Shown: positions 49,591 to 62,620 of the stretch, in pieces
How positions within the stretch are numbered: position 1 is the stretch's first letter
Layout of the letters: every line of letters starts with the position of its first letter
Assembly (NCBI RefSeq): GCF_902459465.1
Contig: NC_047081.1
Location: 8,089,883 to 8,153,882 of the forward strand
Reading direction: 5' to 3'
DNA length: 64,000 nucleotides
Source: Asterias rubens
Lineage: Eukaryota; Echinodermata; Asteroidea; Forcipulatida; Asteriidae
Program-made: the position numbers and the translations under genes
Notes under the pieces: generated by a model
What the model was told of the DNA's origin: nothing
Database searches by the model: none
The model's input: only the letters and a program-made list of their open reading frames with translations

Positions 49591-50940
49591 TAATTGCTTA
49601 AAAAACATCCCCAAATAATTCGTCTTGAAAAATCCTCTCACGATCAAACTTCGTCCAGACTCGAACAAATATTGTCGTAGATAACTCAATTATAAAGCAC
49701 CCATCACCGGAGAACGTCTTTTAAGCCATTAAAAGTGGCTTCGTGACTTGGTCATTTCATAATACCGTTCCCCGCGGCCTGTGATGACCGCCCCCCCCCC
49801 CCCCCTCAGACTTCACCTATTGTTTTGTTTGCACACCGATCACTTCAATATTTTAAAGGTCTGCTCAAGTGTATACGTGTGTACACTCTTTACCATATAC
49901 CGTGCAATTTATTGTTGAGTAAAATGTTAAGGGTTTTCTCTAGTCCGTACTGATGTTGTTTGTTCAGCGGAAAGCTAACGTTTTAAATCTAATTACGTAT
50001 CTATATCCCATTAGAGTCAACCTAATTTTGTTGACACGCTGCAAAGATGTCGCGCTCACGATTTCTTCTTCCCGTAATTGGGGCAAGCGAATTAGACATT
50101 TTTTTAAATTTTTTTTTTTGATAGGAGCATTATTTGGTGCTTAATTGCAACGGTGCCGGAGGAAATAGTTCGGTTTCATAGGGTTTCAGTTTGTATTGTT
50201 CAGTTGGACAAACGAATAATTGGGGGAAAAGCTTAAACAGCTACCTGAGCGGAATGTTTTCAACAGAAATGGTATTTTTACTTGTTTATAATGCACTTGT
50301 TCACAATTTTAATGTAATTTTGATATGTGTACACTTCAGAACTTTTCGTAATTATCGACTAAAAAATCAGGCCCCTACCTAAAGGTTTTTTGAAAAACTA
50401 AAAACACTTCTGCCGTTGAGAGCGGGCGTCAAAGGACAATGCCGCTGACGTCATTTGTGGGAGTTTGCTTTGTTATACATCCACGCTGCAACAAAGCGGC
50501 TTTATCTACTTATGACGTTTTGAGAGTGATTACGTAACAGGGCTTTTCGCAAATCTCGCAGAAAAGCTGTGGATAAGGGCATACAAAATGATTGTTTTTT
50601 TACACAATTGAAATTTATTTATAATCATATGACTCGATTTCCTTATTCATCGAAAACATTTTAAGTGGAATTCAGCAAAGTTAACGACTTGACATTTTCG
50701 TTCAAGCAGGTCTTAATAATATCAACCTTGGAAAACCACCAGTAGAAAATTATGTATTACAAAATTTGTGAACATTTTAAACGTTCGATTGTGATCTGTG
50801 TCATTTTCATTATTTGTTTTTATGCGATTGTTGTCTCGATTTATGTTTATGAATAACACATACTAATTATTAAAATTGTGAGCACAGTCAGCAAGAGTCA
50901 TAAAAACCGCAGCACGAACTTTCTGTCTGATCAGAAAGAC

Positions 50941-51302
50941 GTAATTGTCAAATACCAGTCTTCTCACTTGGTGTATCTCAACATAGTCACACAATAACAA
51001 AGCTGTAAAATTTTGAACTCAATTGGTCGTCGAAGTTGCGAGATAATAATGGAAGAAAAAACACCCTTGTCACACGAAGTTGTGTGCTTTCAGATGCTTG
51101 ATTTCGGGACCTCAAAACCTACTTCTGAGGTCTCCAAATCAAATTCGTTGAAAATTACTTCTTTTGTCGAAAACTACGTTACTTCAGAGGAAGCAATGTT
51201 TTATACTATCAACAGCCCCCCTCCCCCCTTTACTCGTTACCAAGTAAGTTTTTATGCCTAGAATTATTTTGAGTTATTACCAACAGTGTCCTGTGCCTTT
51301 AA
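50941..51302 (-). repeat. Family A MITE
   Basis: Inverse orientation; outer left terminus lost, hairpin gatttcgggacctca / tgaggtctccaaatc slightly decayed, right end gtgcctttaa shared with the next element. Confidence 0.85.
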
Positions 51303-51670
51303 AGCCATTATACACTTTCGGAACAGAAAAAAAAATCACAGATTTACAAATAACTTACAGGGTTTACAGAAGGTAATGGTAAAAGACTTCTCTTGAAATA
51401 TTATTCCATGAAATGCTTTACTTTTTGAGAAAACATTAAAACAATTATCATTTCTCGACAACGAGAATAATTACGGATTATAGTAAACACATGTCATGGC
51501 ACGGCGAAACGTGCGGAAACAAGGGTGGGTTTTGTGTTATTTTCTCCCGACTCCGATGACCGATTGAGCCTAAGATTTCACAGGTTTGTTATTTTATATA
51601 TATAAGTTGTGATACACGAAGTGTGGGCCTTTGGACAATACTGTTTACCGAAAGTGTCCAATGGCTTTAA
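51299..51670 (+). repeat. Family E TTAA-type MITE, copy 1
   Basis: ttaaagccattatacacttt / gaaagtgtccaatggctttaa termini and a short tctcgacaacgaga centre. Copy 2 at 59339-59704 is inverse. Confidence 0.85.
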
Positions 51671-51897
51671 GGTTTGGCTCCGAATAGCAGTCGAAGGTTT
51701 GTAATTATTTTTATTTCTAGGGTTGCAAACCTAGCATGTAACGTCCACTTCACTCTTCTGCCTGTCTCTGTGGCTGGTTATGTTTCGGCCGAATGACCTT
51801 GACATGTTTACGGGCAAAAGTGGCCTTCTTCTAATAGTGCAAAGCATAATAATGATGCCAAATTTGAGCTGTCGTCGCAGCATACGCTTCAAGGATT

Positions 51898-52441
51898 GGG
51901 GTACTTTTTTGTAAAACAAAACACGATGTTCAAAAGATTTTGCATTAAACTTACACAGTAATATTTTAAGGGAAGCATTCTACCATCATTATCTTCGAAC
52001 CGTGTCAGTTTAAAGGCAGGATGGACACTATTGGTAAATTACTGAATACTCAAAAAAATTATTATCATAAAACCTTACTTGGTAATGAGAGGTTGATAGT
52101 ATAAAACATTGTGAGCAACGGCTCCCTCTGAAGTGACTTCGTTTTCGAGAAAGAAGTAATTTTCCACGAATTTGATTTCGAGACCTCAAGTTTAGAATTT
52201 GAGGTCTCGAAATCAAGCATGTAAAAGCACACAACTTTTTGTGACAAGGGTGTTTTTGCTTTCATTATTATCTCGCAACTTCGACGACCAATTGAGCTCA
52301 AATTTTCACAGGTTTGTTATTTTATGCATACAAATATGTTGAGATACACCAAGTGAGAAGAATTGTCTTTGACAGTTACCAATAGTGTCCAAGGTCTGTA
52401 AATCTGTGGATATTGTGTTGTGTGTCCTACAAAAAGTACCC
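51898..52441 (+). repeat. Family I repeat split by a family A MITE
   Basis: ggggtacttttttgtaaaac on the left and tcctacaaaaagtaccc on the right, flanking the family A copy at 52010-52401, which entered at a TTAA-like site (gtttaa). Confidence 0.75.
52010..52401 (+). repeat. Family A TTAA-type MITE nested in family I
   Basis: ttaaaggcaggatggacact left end; right end degraded (aaggtctgtaa). Hairpin gatttcgagacctca / tgaggtctcgaaatc perfect. Confidence 0.88.
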
Positions 52442-52442
52442 A

Positions 52443-53230
52443 GACCATTAAAATGTGCAAATTATGCAAAACCGGGGTGGGGGACTGCAGATTTATAACC
52501 ATCCTATGCTGAACCATATATAGAGCAAGTTCAAGCGAGGGACTATTTTATAGTTGACTTTTGTCGACAATTGATCGATTTTGCCTGATAACTATACATC
52601 GAGAAGTGGTTGACCAACGGTCGCTGCTCGAAGTTGCCCAGTGCTTTTGCAGCTCTAATTATTCAAATAAAAATAATCAGTTTTTGCTGAATATGCACAT
52701 TGCTCAATATGCACAATTATTTGGAGCTGTCGTCAAATCACACGTCCAATATGCAAATTATGTCAAACCGGGGAGGAGTGGGGGGTGCAGATTTCTAACA
52801 GTCCTATGCCAATCATAAGCTGTGCTTTTGCAGCTCTAATTATTCAAATAAAGATAATTAGTTCTGTTGAATATGCAAACTTGGAGCTGTCGTCACAGCA
52901 CGCGTTCTATAATATGCAAATAATGCGAAACCGGGGAGGGGCTGTGGATTTCTAACCATCCTGTGCCAATCATAAGCTGTGCGTTTGCAGCTCTAAATCG
53001 TCGTTCTGTTGAATATGCAAACTTGGAGCTGTCGTCACAGCAGAAGTTCAATATGCAAATTATGCCGAACTGGGTGAGTGTGGGTGTCTTACCACTATGT
53101 GCCAACTATATAGCTGTTTCTTTTTACATCCAGAATTATTCACGACTATGCAAACATTGGAGCTGTCGTCACAGCACGCGTTCATTGTGCAAATTATATC
53201 CTTCGCAAGTTATAGCTCTGCTTTTTACAG
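52443..53230 (+). repeat. Irregular tandem array with repeated octamer-type motifs
   Basis: ggagctgtcgtca recurs at 52723, 52883, 53025 and 53159 (spacings 160, 142, 134). Each unit also carries tatgcaaat-like octamers, aaaccggggaggg and agctgtgctttgcagctct. The first unit is diverged. It lies upstream of the recognised DRGX exons. Confidence 0.8.
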
Positions 53231-54032
53231 CTAGAATTGTTAATGAGAAAGATAATCGTGAGTTTCGCTTGAAATAAAATAAAACAACTGATTAAAAACG
53301 GTGATGAAACAAGAACGCCTTGATCATATTTGCGGTCTTGTTATTAGTTACTTTAGACTCTCTGTCTCTCTCTCTCTCTTGGAGCAGTTCTGGTGAAGAA
53401 AAGAACAACATGCTGTGACATTGCTCGAAGTAATTTAATAATAAAAACAAAACAAAATCTTCGTAGTGTTCGGTTACCATGGCAACGCATCAATGTTCGT
53501 TGCCTCTCATTGTATAGTAAGCATCATTATTCGAGGTTGCGTCCATTGTGTCTTAGTTACCGGGCCCCATAGTTTCTTTCTCCTCTCCTGCGGCTAAATC
53601 GAATAATTATATTCAATTATTGTGTTCGTCAACCATAACAGTGCAATACCGTCCTCGTGAATTTTACAATTTCACCCAATTAGACTAAGGCCCCCCTTCA
53701 ACTCTTCTCTTTGTTATTATGAAGGCGCTGAGATAATGAACTTTAAATTTGCATTTTCACCAGTCAAGGCGTCATAATTTATGCGAGACGTATACAAATG
53801 GCTGATGTGTCTAGTGACAAAATACAAACCTTCAAACAAAGAAATTCAACAAAAGAACGCTCTTCAAAGTATTGGGAACGAACCAAAATCAATAGCAGAA
53901 GTAATACAATAAATATAATATCATTTTTGAAATGGACTATAATAATATTATTTATTTTAGTTTCACGAGAAATTTGTGCTTTGAAGTTCATCCTTTGACC
54001 TCTATTGGTAATCGAATCAATAACATCAGCAA

Positions 54033-54117
54033 CGACAACGACAACGCCGACGCCGACGCCGACGCCGACGACGACGACGACGACGCCGACGACGACGACG
54101 ACGACAACAACAACAAC
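54033..54117 (+). repeat. GAC/GCC/AAC trinucleotide microsatellite
   Basis: An uninterrupted run of gac, gcc and aac triplets. It reads as an Asp/Ala/Asn run in one frame, but no surrounding gene supports translation. Confidence 0.9.
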
Positions 54118-54470
54118 ATTAGTGTTTTGTCTAATAGTTTGAAACGAAAAGTTGGCCCACTTTTAGTTCTTACAACTGTCAGTTATTTTTTTATAAAAAT
54201 GGGTAGAGCACCATGAAGTAGTTTATAACATTGCCTGTTTTAAAAATAAAGGTTTTCCCGGTCATTATTTTGGGAAAATATATGCGGCCATTTTAAACGT
54301 CTGATCTTTTTTTTTTGCGATAAATTGAAAGCTCCTCTAAACAGTTTATCAAATTGCTCTTTTCGTCATAGGAATAAACAATAGATGACTAATAGATTGA
54401 ACATCATTCAAATTTGTAACAACTTTTGCGGAAATCTCACGTCTTTGCTAATTCATCACTGCAATTACCT

Positions 54471-54566
54471 ATCTTTCTGAAAGTTTGTATATACTCAGCG
54501 CCTTGAGTACCTTGTTTGGTAGATACGTGCGCTATATAAGACTTCGATATTATTATTATTAAACTG
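54471..54566 (+). repeat. Retroelement 3' tail shared with the 25621 SINE
   Basis: tcagcgccttgagtaccttg and gtgcgctatataagacttcg followed by ATT repeats. Confidence 0.65.
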
Positions 54567-55544
54567 AGCGCCGAATTTGCATAGCTCAAAGGAACAACTT
54601 ATAAGTTTAATTGAACATAATGCTTTATAATTTCACGTGCCCTCAAAGTGAAATTAAATGACGGTTTCAACTTTAGAAGCAAATCTCTTTAAAAACGAAT
54701 GCATGAATACAAAATGAAACAGGCCGTGTTTTGTTTCCGATAGTGACTGGAAAGAGCTATTTTTAGGCCCATTTGGAACATCTGCAATACTAGTAGTCTT
54801 TAAGGGCGATTCGATTTGCATGCCAGCATGTGTATTATTTTTTACCATTGTCAGTGCATCAAAAGCATGCGCCATAATTCCACCAGCATCACATTGACAT
54901 TCTGACACGAGTCCTTTGTGCACCATGTTTTATTCATGATAATACAATCCAATTGTTACATTGTAGCTTGATGGATGTCCCAGTCGCAGTCAAGCAAAAA
55001 TGTACACCGTGTCAATCATATATCACTCCCAATGACTTGAATTACGTCTAGCCGATGACGATCCAGCATTCATCACACGTTAGACGTGTTGGTCATTATT
55101 TTCACTCGCTCGTCATTTCACGGCTGGGGCAGACGCGTTCCGTATTCAGCGTCCAAGCCGCCCCTCACCGCACTAACTCCAAACTTGTTAATGTAATTAT
55201 AGGTTTCTTGTATATAAATAACCTATTTTTCACTTTTGGATGTGTTTGGTAAATTAGATCAGAAGGTTGCAGCGTAATTCGATTGTGGCTTGGAATTAGT
55301 ACGGCTCTTCCGTTACCGGTGATTGAAACTAAAGAAGCATTTGGATGTTTATTTACCAGTGGGGTGACGCATACAGGCCGATGGTGTTTCCAACGGGATG
55401 GGGGCTATACACGCAATGCGATGCCCATGGCTAAACAATTACAACTAAATATTTGATATCATGACATAATGGTGAGGCTTTTCTATAATAGGATGTCTTT
55501 GTCAGCCTGTTCTTTTGGAAAACACAGAGTGACACAAAAGACCG

Positions 55545-55715
55545 TGTTCATGCTGCCTCTCTCTTGGTCATGTACCTCGTATCGAATAACAATAACGAAT
55601 ACTAATAATCATTTTGCAAATAGGAACCAGACTAATTTGTACTTCCAGCCTCGGTTTGGTAACATTGATATCATTGGGAGAAATCCAAGATGGCTGCACA
55701 ATGATAAAGGTCAGT
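55545..55715 (+). repeat. Dispersed repeat O, copy 2
   Basis: Shares tatcgaataacaataacgaa and cagcctcggtttggtaacat with the inverse of 37015-37205. Confidence 0.65.
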
Positions 55716-56483
55716 GTTCTTACTCAACATCGGGAAAGAAAATTAAATTGGCGCCAAATTTGGGTGTACAAAAACCAAACCCCAAACCCAGATATCATGT
55801 TGCCTTAGTAACAGATGTGAGAAGCAGTACATGGTTTATAACTAACTGCACTTTATGTACTTAACGAGAGACTGTGTTACATGTACACGATGAGAGAAAA
55901 AAATGCGTGTATATGACAATCAGCTGAACTGATATCAACATGGATGTAGGTCGGTTTGGTTCTATCAAGCATTTTAGAAACCACGTTTCTGACTTCACAG
56001 GTCACTTAGTTAAATTCCATCGAAAGTACAGTATTATTCAGGGTCCGGGGCCTGGGTGGAAACCGTAGTTTCGAAAAGGCCACACCCACGGCGAAGCATA
56101 ATGGGGGAAATAGAGATGACGTCATGGTATTTGCGACACGCCCTCCTCCTTCCTGTAGATTTCCCTTCATCCAATAATATTTTAGATCAACGCATTATAT
56201 TACGGAATAACAGCACAATCTCCTTTCTCCTGAAGACCAGCAGAGTATACTGTTCGAAACGTCGAGACCATATCGGCTCTTTTCAGAGCCAACACTCCCT
56301 AACACAGAGGAGATTTACACATAGTTGTACCCGCAAGTTTGTTTTTTTTTGTTTATCCACACCATGCAAAGCTTCAACCAATACTAAGCACGTATGAAAT
56401 TTTGACATACAAATTATTTCGGGCATTACCAGCTAGGATCTCTACCCCGTGATGTTATGAGCAGATGTGACAGAAATCGAGGT

Positions 56484-56667
56484 TTAAAGGGAAGGTATAC
56501 ATTTTGTTAATCGCTCTTAAAACTAATGGCAATAAAAACTGATATTGGTTTTATCTCGCCAATATGTAACTGGTCTATTTGTCTTATTTTCCTTGCTGTG
56601 TGTGGTTCCCCCTCCTGTGCGCCTTGAGCACCTCATTTTGGTGGATTTTGGCGCCCTAGAAATATTC

Positions 56668-56709
<42 letters not shown>

Positions 56710-56710
56710 G
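56484..56710 (+). repeat. TTAA MITE fragment followed by a LINE tail
   Basis: ttaaagggaaggtatacatt begins a family B/D-like element. From about 56576 it is replaced by a LINE 3' end (tgcgccttgagcacctcatt ... gcgccctagaaatattcttt) and ATT repeats. Confidence 0.65.
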
Positions 56711-56764
56711 GTTAGAATTACAGCAGCTTTTGATAGTACATACATTCTGAGAATCATTTCACTA

Positions 56765-57110
56765 TTAAAGGCAGTGGACACTACCTGGTAACTACTCAAA
56801 ATGATTATCAGCAGAAAACCTTACTTGGTGACGAGTAATGGGGAGAGGTTGATAGTATAACACATTGTAAGAAATTAGTTTTCGAGAAAGAATGATTTTT
56901 CTTTGATTTCGAGACCTCAAGTTTAGAACTTGAGATCCCGAAATCAAGCATCTGAAAGCACACAACTTCGTGTGACAAGGGTGTTTTTTTCTTTCATAGT
57001 TATCTCGCAACTTCGACGACCAATCAAGCCCAACTTTCCACAGGTTTGTTATTTTATGCATACACCAAGTGAGAAGACTGGTCTTTGACAATAGTATCCA
57101 CTGTCTTTAA
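56765..57110 (+). repeat. Family A TTAA-type MITE
   Basis: ttaaaggcagtggacactac to tatccactgtctttaa, with one arm shortened. The final TTAA is shared with a family D fragment. Confidence 0.88.
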
Positions 57111-57325
57111 ATATGGTTATGGAAAGGGATATCAGTTGTTATCCCCACAATTTTGAATCGGAGAAACGTTACTGACGGAAACGTTTCTCACATTGTGCAT
57201 TCCCATTGCAGTTTATTCCTCATGGGACACTATTAACCGCTTTGGACTTTTGGCGATGTATCAAAAACGCTGCTTTGTTTTGAGATGAATTTGGATGTGC
57301 GACTTCAGATTGTGTTTACACTAGA
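57107..57325 (+). repeat. Family D MITE fragment
   Basis: Hairpin gagaaacgttactgac/gtcagaaacg-type pairing (gagaaacgtt / aacgtttctc) and ttttggcgatgtatcaaaaa, as in other D copies; right end lost. Confidence 0.65.
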
Positions 57326-58931
57326 TGACACTAAGTTGGGTCGGTGTATGTTGTTAGTGGAAGTTTGCCTAAAGTTTGGCCTATATGTCTTCGCCACATA
57401 CCATATTTAAGATATATAAAACAGTCATTGTATCGGCATTGATTATAATTTGGTATTTAAAGTGGTTTGTGTGAACGAAAAAAAAAGACAATTTACCTGG
57501 GGGAAATTAAGCACATTAAACGACGCGACACTAAAAAATTACAATATGATCAGAGTACCATACGGGAATACAACAATGAGGGCAGTCTCGTGATTCTTTT
57601 TACATGGTGCCAACGCACTTTAATCATTAAGCCATCAGGGTTATGGGATGTACCACTTAGTGGGCGGATCAAAAGGGTTTGAGGGGGGGGGGGCTGACAA
57701 AAAAAGGAAATTGTCATTTTGAGTTGCACCTCAGTGGGGTGCCTTGATCATCCATGAACGTGATGGACGTTGTCCAACGTGAAAAAGAGAAGTTCGATTT
57801 GAGTTACCCCACTAAGGAACTTAACTTTAAGCCCGTGTAATCCTACTTCCCATCCAAAACTAAAGCCAGATTCTATCCCTTTACGGACGGCAGAGACTAC
57901 AAACTTCAGCTTTCCTCCGTTCCCGAGACCTATGTCTGTTCCAACACCCATCGTGATTTACGGATTTAGCGACATTCGACGAAGTGCCGTCAAATTTAGT
58001 CTTCTAATTGAAGAAGATTACGGGGCGTCGGAGAGTGCGCCACGGCAAAATCAGAGCCCGTGCAGCTAAGATGCTGAAGCCCGCACTCAGGCGTGAAGAG
58101 AGAATTACACTTTCATCCGCCCCTCCATTTCGAATCTTTCCGCTAGAGCTGAGCAGGCCAGCCTTCATCAATGTATGGCCCCCGTATCCACACGGGCGAT
58201 TTGCAGCACAGGGCGAAATATAATAGAGTTTACTGCTTTAACACAAAGGGATCTCGATTGTGAAATTAAATTTAGCAGGAAAACTGTAATAGCGTTACAT
58301 TATACAGACGATTTTGACTCATTATAATTGTATTGACAGTGGGCTAAATATTTCAAAAGCCTCCGTTAAGCACATCCCCTATAATTGCATTAGGGGGAAA
58401 ATTACTGCCGACGTAATTTAGTAATTGTATTATTCATAACCTGTGAGTTGGACGATGGCTGATGCATAAGAACGACGTACGGGGAAGGCTAACTTGATTA
58501 TGGGGTTTGCCTGACTGTAAAGCCCTCGGTCCCCCGGGGCCGTATCAGAGAGGCCACGGTTCTCCCTACAGCTTTTACACGCAACAAAAACCCCGCTAGC
58601 TTGGATTTGGAGGAAAGGAACGAGCTAGAAAACACAACATGCCGGTAAACAACCACGGGAAAAAGAAGGTACACGAAACTATAACCCTAAATTGAGATAC
58701 AATCAAAACCCCGACAGACAGACAGGCAATGAAAATGTACAGGAAAGACAAACAGATACTGGAGTGAACACACACAGATTTGTACCAAACATGCAAACCG
58801 ACCCAACAAATAAGATGACAAACGGGCATACTTGAAGTCTCTGAAGGGAGTGTGCAACATGGCTCTGTCTGTCACTTGGACATATGGATGAATGGGAAAG
58901 ATATTTTAAAAACTCAAAACAATTTTGTGTT

Positions 58932-59258
58932 TTAAAGGCACTGGACACGTTTGGTGATTTTCAAAGACCAGTATTCTCACTTGGTGTATTCCAACGTAAT
59001 GTGCATACGATCGAAACCTTTACAGTTTGGGCTCAATTTGGTCATCGTGTAGTTGCAAGAAATTACAAAAGAATTACCCTTGTTGCACACATTTTTGTAC
59101 TTTTAGATGACAATAAACGGCTTCAGGCCTGAGGATGAGTGGAAAACCACCTCTTTGTCTAAAACTATACGTATACTATCAACATCTCCCCATTGCTCGT
59201 TACCAAGTAAGTGTTTATGTTAACAATTATGAGTTGTTCCCAATAGTGTTCATTAGAG
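58932..59258 (-). repeat. Diverged family A-like MITE
   Basis: ttaaaggcactggacacgtt left end; central hairpin ggcttcaggcctgagg rather than the usual ttcgagacctc. The right terminus is degraded. Confidence 0.75.
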
Positions 59259-59338
59259 GTATAGCATCTAAGAGTATACCTCTTCTACTCGAAACATGCA
59301 TGCGGCTATTGTGTTAACGCAGACGGGAATTGTTCAAT

Positions 59339-59704
59339 TTAAAGCCATTGGACACTTTCGGTAAACAGTATTGTCCAAAGGCCCACACTTCGTGTTTCTC
59401 ACAACTGATATGAAAAATAACAAAATTTAGGCTAATCGGAGTCGGGAGAAAATAACGGGGAAAACCCACCCTTGTTTCCGCACGTTTCGCCGTGTCATGA
59501 CATATTGTGTTTAAAATAAATCCGTAATTCTCGACAACGAGAATTGGTAATCTTTTTAAATGTTTTATCGAAAAGTAAAGCATTTAATGGAATAATATTT
59601 CAAGAGAAGTCTTTCACCATTACCTTCTGTAAACCCTGTAAATTATTTGTAAATCTGTGACCTTTTTTTATTTTTTCTGTGCCGACAGTGTATAATGGCT
59701 TTAA
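59339..59704 (-). repeat. Family E TTAA-type MITE, copy 2
   Basis: ttaaagccattggacacttt to gtgtataatggctttaa, matching the inverse of 51299-51670 over its full length. Confidence 0.88.
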
Positions 59705-60009
59705 GCATGCGGTCTCCCTTAGAAAGCGTCACCACGCTGACGCGGTTTGAGAAAAAAAAATATCAACGGAACTTCTCACTGTAAGTCAGGGTATCAGACT
59801 ATTTTCCCTCCAGCCTCGTTATGGTAAAGTTGCTTCTCATTGGAGGAAAACAAACAAGCAAACGAATAATCTAAATCAGGATAATTAGGTGTAATCAAGC
59901 TGATTAACTGTTGAGTGCTGCAGGAAATTCTGCATCGATTTAGTAAATAGATTTTAACAAGTCGATCATTTCCTTTTCGTTAAGTGATTAGCGAGTATAA
60001 TTGCTTCGT

Positions 60010-60391
60010 TTAAAGGAACACGTTGCCTTGGATCGGTCGAGTTAGTCTTTGAAAAGCGTTTGTAACCGTTTGTTATAGAATGCATAATGATTAGAAAGAT
60101 TTTTTAAAAGTAGAATATAATGATCCACACAAGCATCACTCGAAATTGCGTGGTTTTTCCTTTTACCTCGTCGACAAACATTTATGGGAGTCAGATTTTT
60201 GACTCCCATAAATGGCCGACCGTATTAGTTCGCAAAGTAAAAGGAAAACCACGTAAATTTCGAGGCAAATGTGTGTGGATCATTGTATTCTACTTTTTAA
60301 ACATCTTTCTAACCATATGCATTTTATAACAAACGGTTACAAACGCTTTTCAAAGACCAACTCGACCGATCCAAGGCAACGTGTTCCTTGC
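60010..60391. repeat. Family C TTAA-type foldback MITE, copy 2
   Basis: Same termini and centre (tttatgggagtca / tgactcccataaa) as 16760-17150; the right TTAA is lost. Confidence 0.88.
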
Positions 60392-60514
60392 ATGTTAAAG
60401 GGATGCCACAACTCTAACTTTCTTCGATCTATGGTTCGCTCATTGTCGCCATGGGTGGAATGAAACCTGTTGTTGGTTTTGCTTGCTTTTATTTTCTTGT
60501 GAAGTAAGGGGAAT

Positions 60515-60668
60515 TATATTATATAATTATATTTTCATCGTTGGCAGGGGTTTTGTTTTATACATGTCTTGATGACAGTTTTTATGCTTTTGTTTTAACC
60601 CTTGACAGCCCCGGTCCAACTTGTAATCATTGTGTATGTCTAAAGATTTAAAATAACTAACTAAATAA
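60515..60668 (+). repeat. Retroelement 3' tail P, copy 2
   Basis: Second copy of the 33835-33995 tail, ending in taactaactaaataaag. Confidence 0.65.
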
Positions 60669-60964
60669 AGTTTGGCCGCAGTTTCCACGATTTAAATTTG
60701 AATGTTGTTGGCAACGACTTGAATAATATTCTTAAACCCACAAGTACGATTTTGTTGAAGAGATATCTTCAACAGGGACTGTTTACGAGTTTATGAAGCC
60801 TAACCGTCAAACTAATAACAATACACCAATCAAAGGCAAAGTGTACGTTTGGTTTGTTGAACCGTTGAACCGTTTGTTGAACCGTTGAACCGTTTGTTGA
60901 ACCGTTCAATTTTTAAAAATCCCAAATATAAAATGTAGATGTAGGCCTATACAACATAATTTCA

Positions 60965-61313
60965 TTAAAAGGGAAGGTACACGTTTGGTAATTACTCAAA
61001 ACAAATTTTAACTCAAAAACTGACTTGGTATCGAGCATTGGAGAGCTGTTGATAGTATAACATATTGTGGAAAACGACTCCCTCTGAAGTAACGTAGTTT
61101 TTTTGAGATAATTTTGAGGTAATTTCTCACTAAAATAATAAAAGACTTCTAGCTAGAAGTCTTTTATTCCTATCTGAAAGCACACAAATTCGTCCAACAA
61201 GGGTGTTTTTTCTTTCATCATTTTCAACAGCTCCCCAATGCTCGTTTCCAAGTCAGTTTTTAAGTTAATATTTGTTTTCATTAGTAATTACCAAACGTGT
61301 ACCTTCCCTTTAA
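60965..61313 (+). repeat. Family B TTAA-type MITE, copy 2
   Basis: ttaaaagggaaggtacacgt to gtaccttccctttaa, with the same aaaagacttctagctagaag hairpin as 1893-2274. The right arm ends as an inverse copy of the left arm, so it is a longer palindrome than copy 1. Confidence 0.88.
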
Positions 61314-61840
61314 GTTATCTTTGATTAAAATTTATGATAGTGTTTTGTGGCAACCAATGTACTGGAATTAACTCAATTGAAGAACTATAATGACAATTAT
61401 TCCGACTCAATAAAACCATACAAAAACGTAATGTTGCTTCATGAATAATGCTCGGTTGGTGAATGGGACACCAGGGTGATGCTTCATTGTTAATTACGTT
61501 AATTAGCGAGCTCGACTTAAGCTCTTGGTTGAAAGAGTCCTCCTCTCTTACTATGTAACGTAGCCTTTTCTCTCCTTCACTACTTATCTATTGTTGTCAC
61601 CGACACTTAGCCTGGTACTTTTATTATTTGTATTTTGTCTTTGTGTAAGGTCACTGTCGTTAACCGAATTTATAACGCGCCTTTTCCCTGAGCGCCAAGT
61701 ATTTACTGCAAGGTGAGTGGGCCAAAGTTTTTTAATTATGATACCTAAACCTTATAGCACCATATAATGGTTTACAAGGTGCTGTGTGGCGCAATATGCT
61801 GCCAATTTTGTCTGTCTTGTCCTTGTGTCGTGCTTCGCTG

Positions 61841-61883
61841 TTTGTTTGTTTGTTTGTTTGTTTGTCTGTCTGTCTGTCTGTCT
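61841..61883 (+). repeat. (TTTG)n(TCTG)n microsatellite
   Basis: About five gttt units followed by five gtct units. Confidence 0.9.
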
Positions 61884-62354
61884 GGAGGCTGTTTTCTACA
61901 AGCCTCGCCTTACTCTAACAGCCTCATGTTCTCGCTCCTATGTACATAGTTAATTTCTTCATAGTTAATATTAAATGTTTATTAGTTGCTTTATCAATAA
62001 TTATATTTATTTTGTTACCTTTCTATGAACGGATCAATTCTCGAATTGTATTTTTTCCCCCAAAAGAGTATGGAATAAACGTAATATTGAATTGTGGAGT
62101 GTCACCGGTGAGGGGGGTATTTCTTACCAGGTCAGTGTTTGGTCATGCATTAATAAGATCCGGGATATCCGATCAATGACGTCACAAAACCAATTATTGT
62201 CCCAGCGATTGATTCTCACATTGAGGCGATTGTGTTGCAGAAAGTTTTACATCACAACAAAATGGCTTAATTGATTGCTTTTAATACAATTAGCAATGGG
62301 AAGAATGAGCTGTGAGATAATGAGTTTATTGACGCGGTCAGGTTATTGTTCATT

Positions 62355-62620
62355 TTAAAGGCATTGGACACTATTGGTAATTACCCCAAATAATATTAGC
62401 ATCAAAACTTACTTGGTAAAAAGCCATTGAGAGTTGTTGATCATAAAACATTGTGAGAAACGGCTTCCTATGAAGTAACATAAATTTCCACTAAAATATT
62501 TGAATTTGATTTCGATATCTCAGAATTAGATTTTGGGGTCCCAAAATTAAGCATCTGAAAGCACACAACTCCGTGTGACAATGGTGTTTTTTCTTCCATT
62601 ATTATCTCCCAGCTTATGGT
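62355..62620 (+). repeat. Family A MITE, right end lost
   Basis: ttaaaggcattggacactat left end, hairpin decayed (gatttcgatatctca / tggggtcccaaaatt); homology stops after attattatctccc. Confidence 0.82.

Noticed and set aside
53932..54216. Open frame with an Asp/Ala/Asn run
   Set aside because: The run is a trinucleotide microsatellite and there are no supporting exons or domains.
62092..62170. Possible DRGX first exon (MHDQTLTW followed by a GTAAGA donor, minus strand)
   Set aside because: It would end in phase 2, but the 48266 exon requires phase 1, and the residues do not resemble the DRGX N-terminus.
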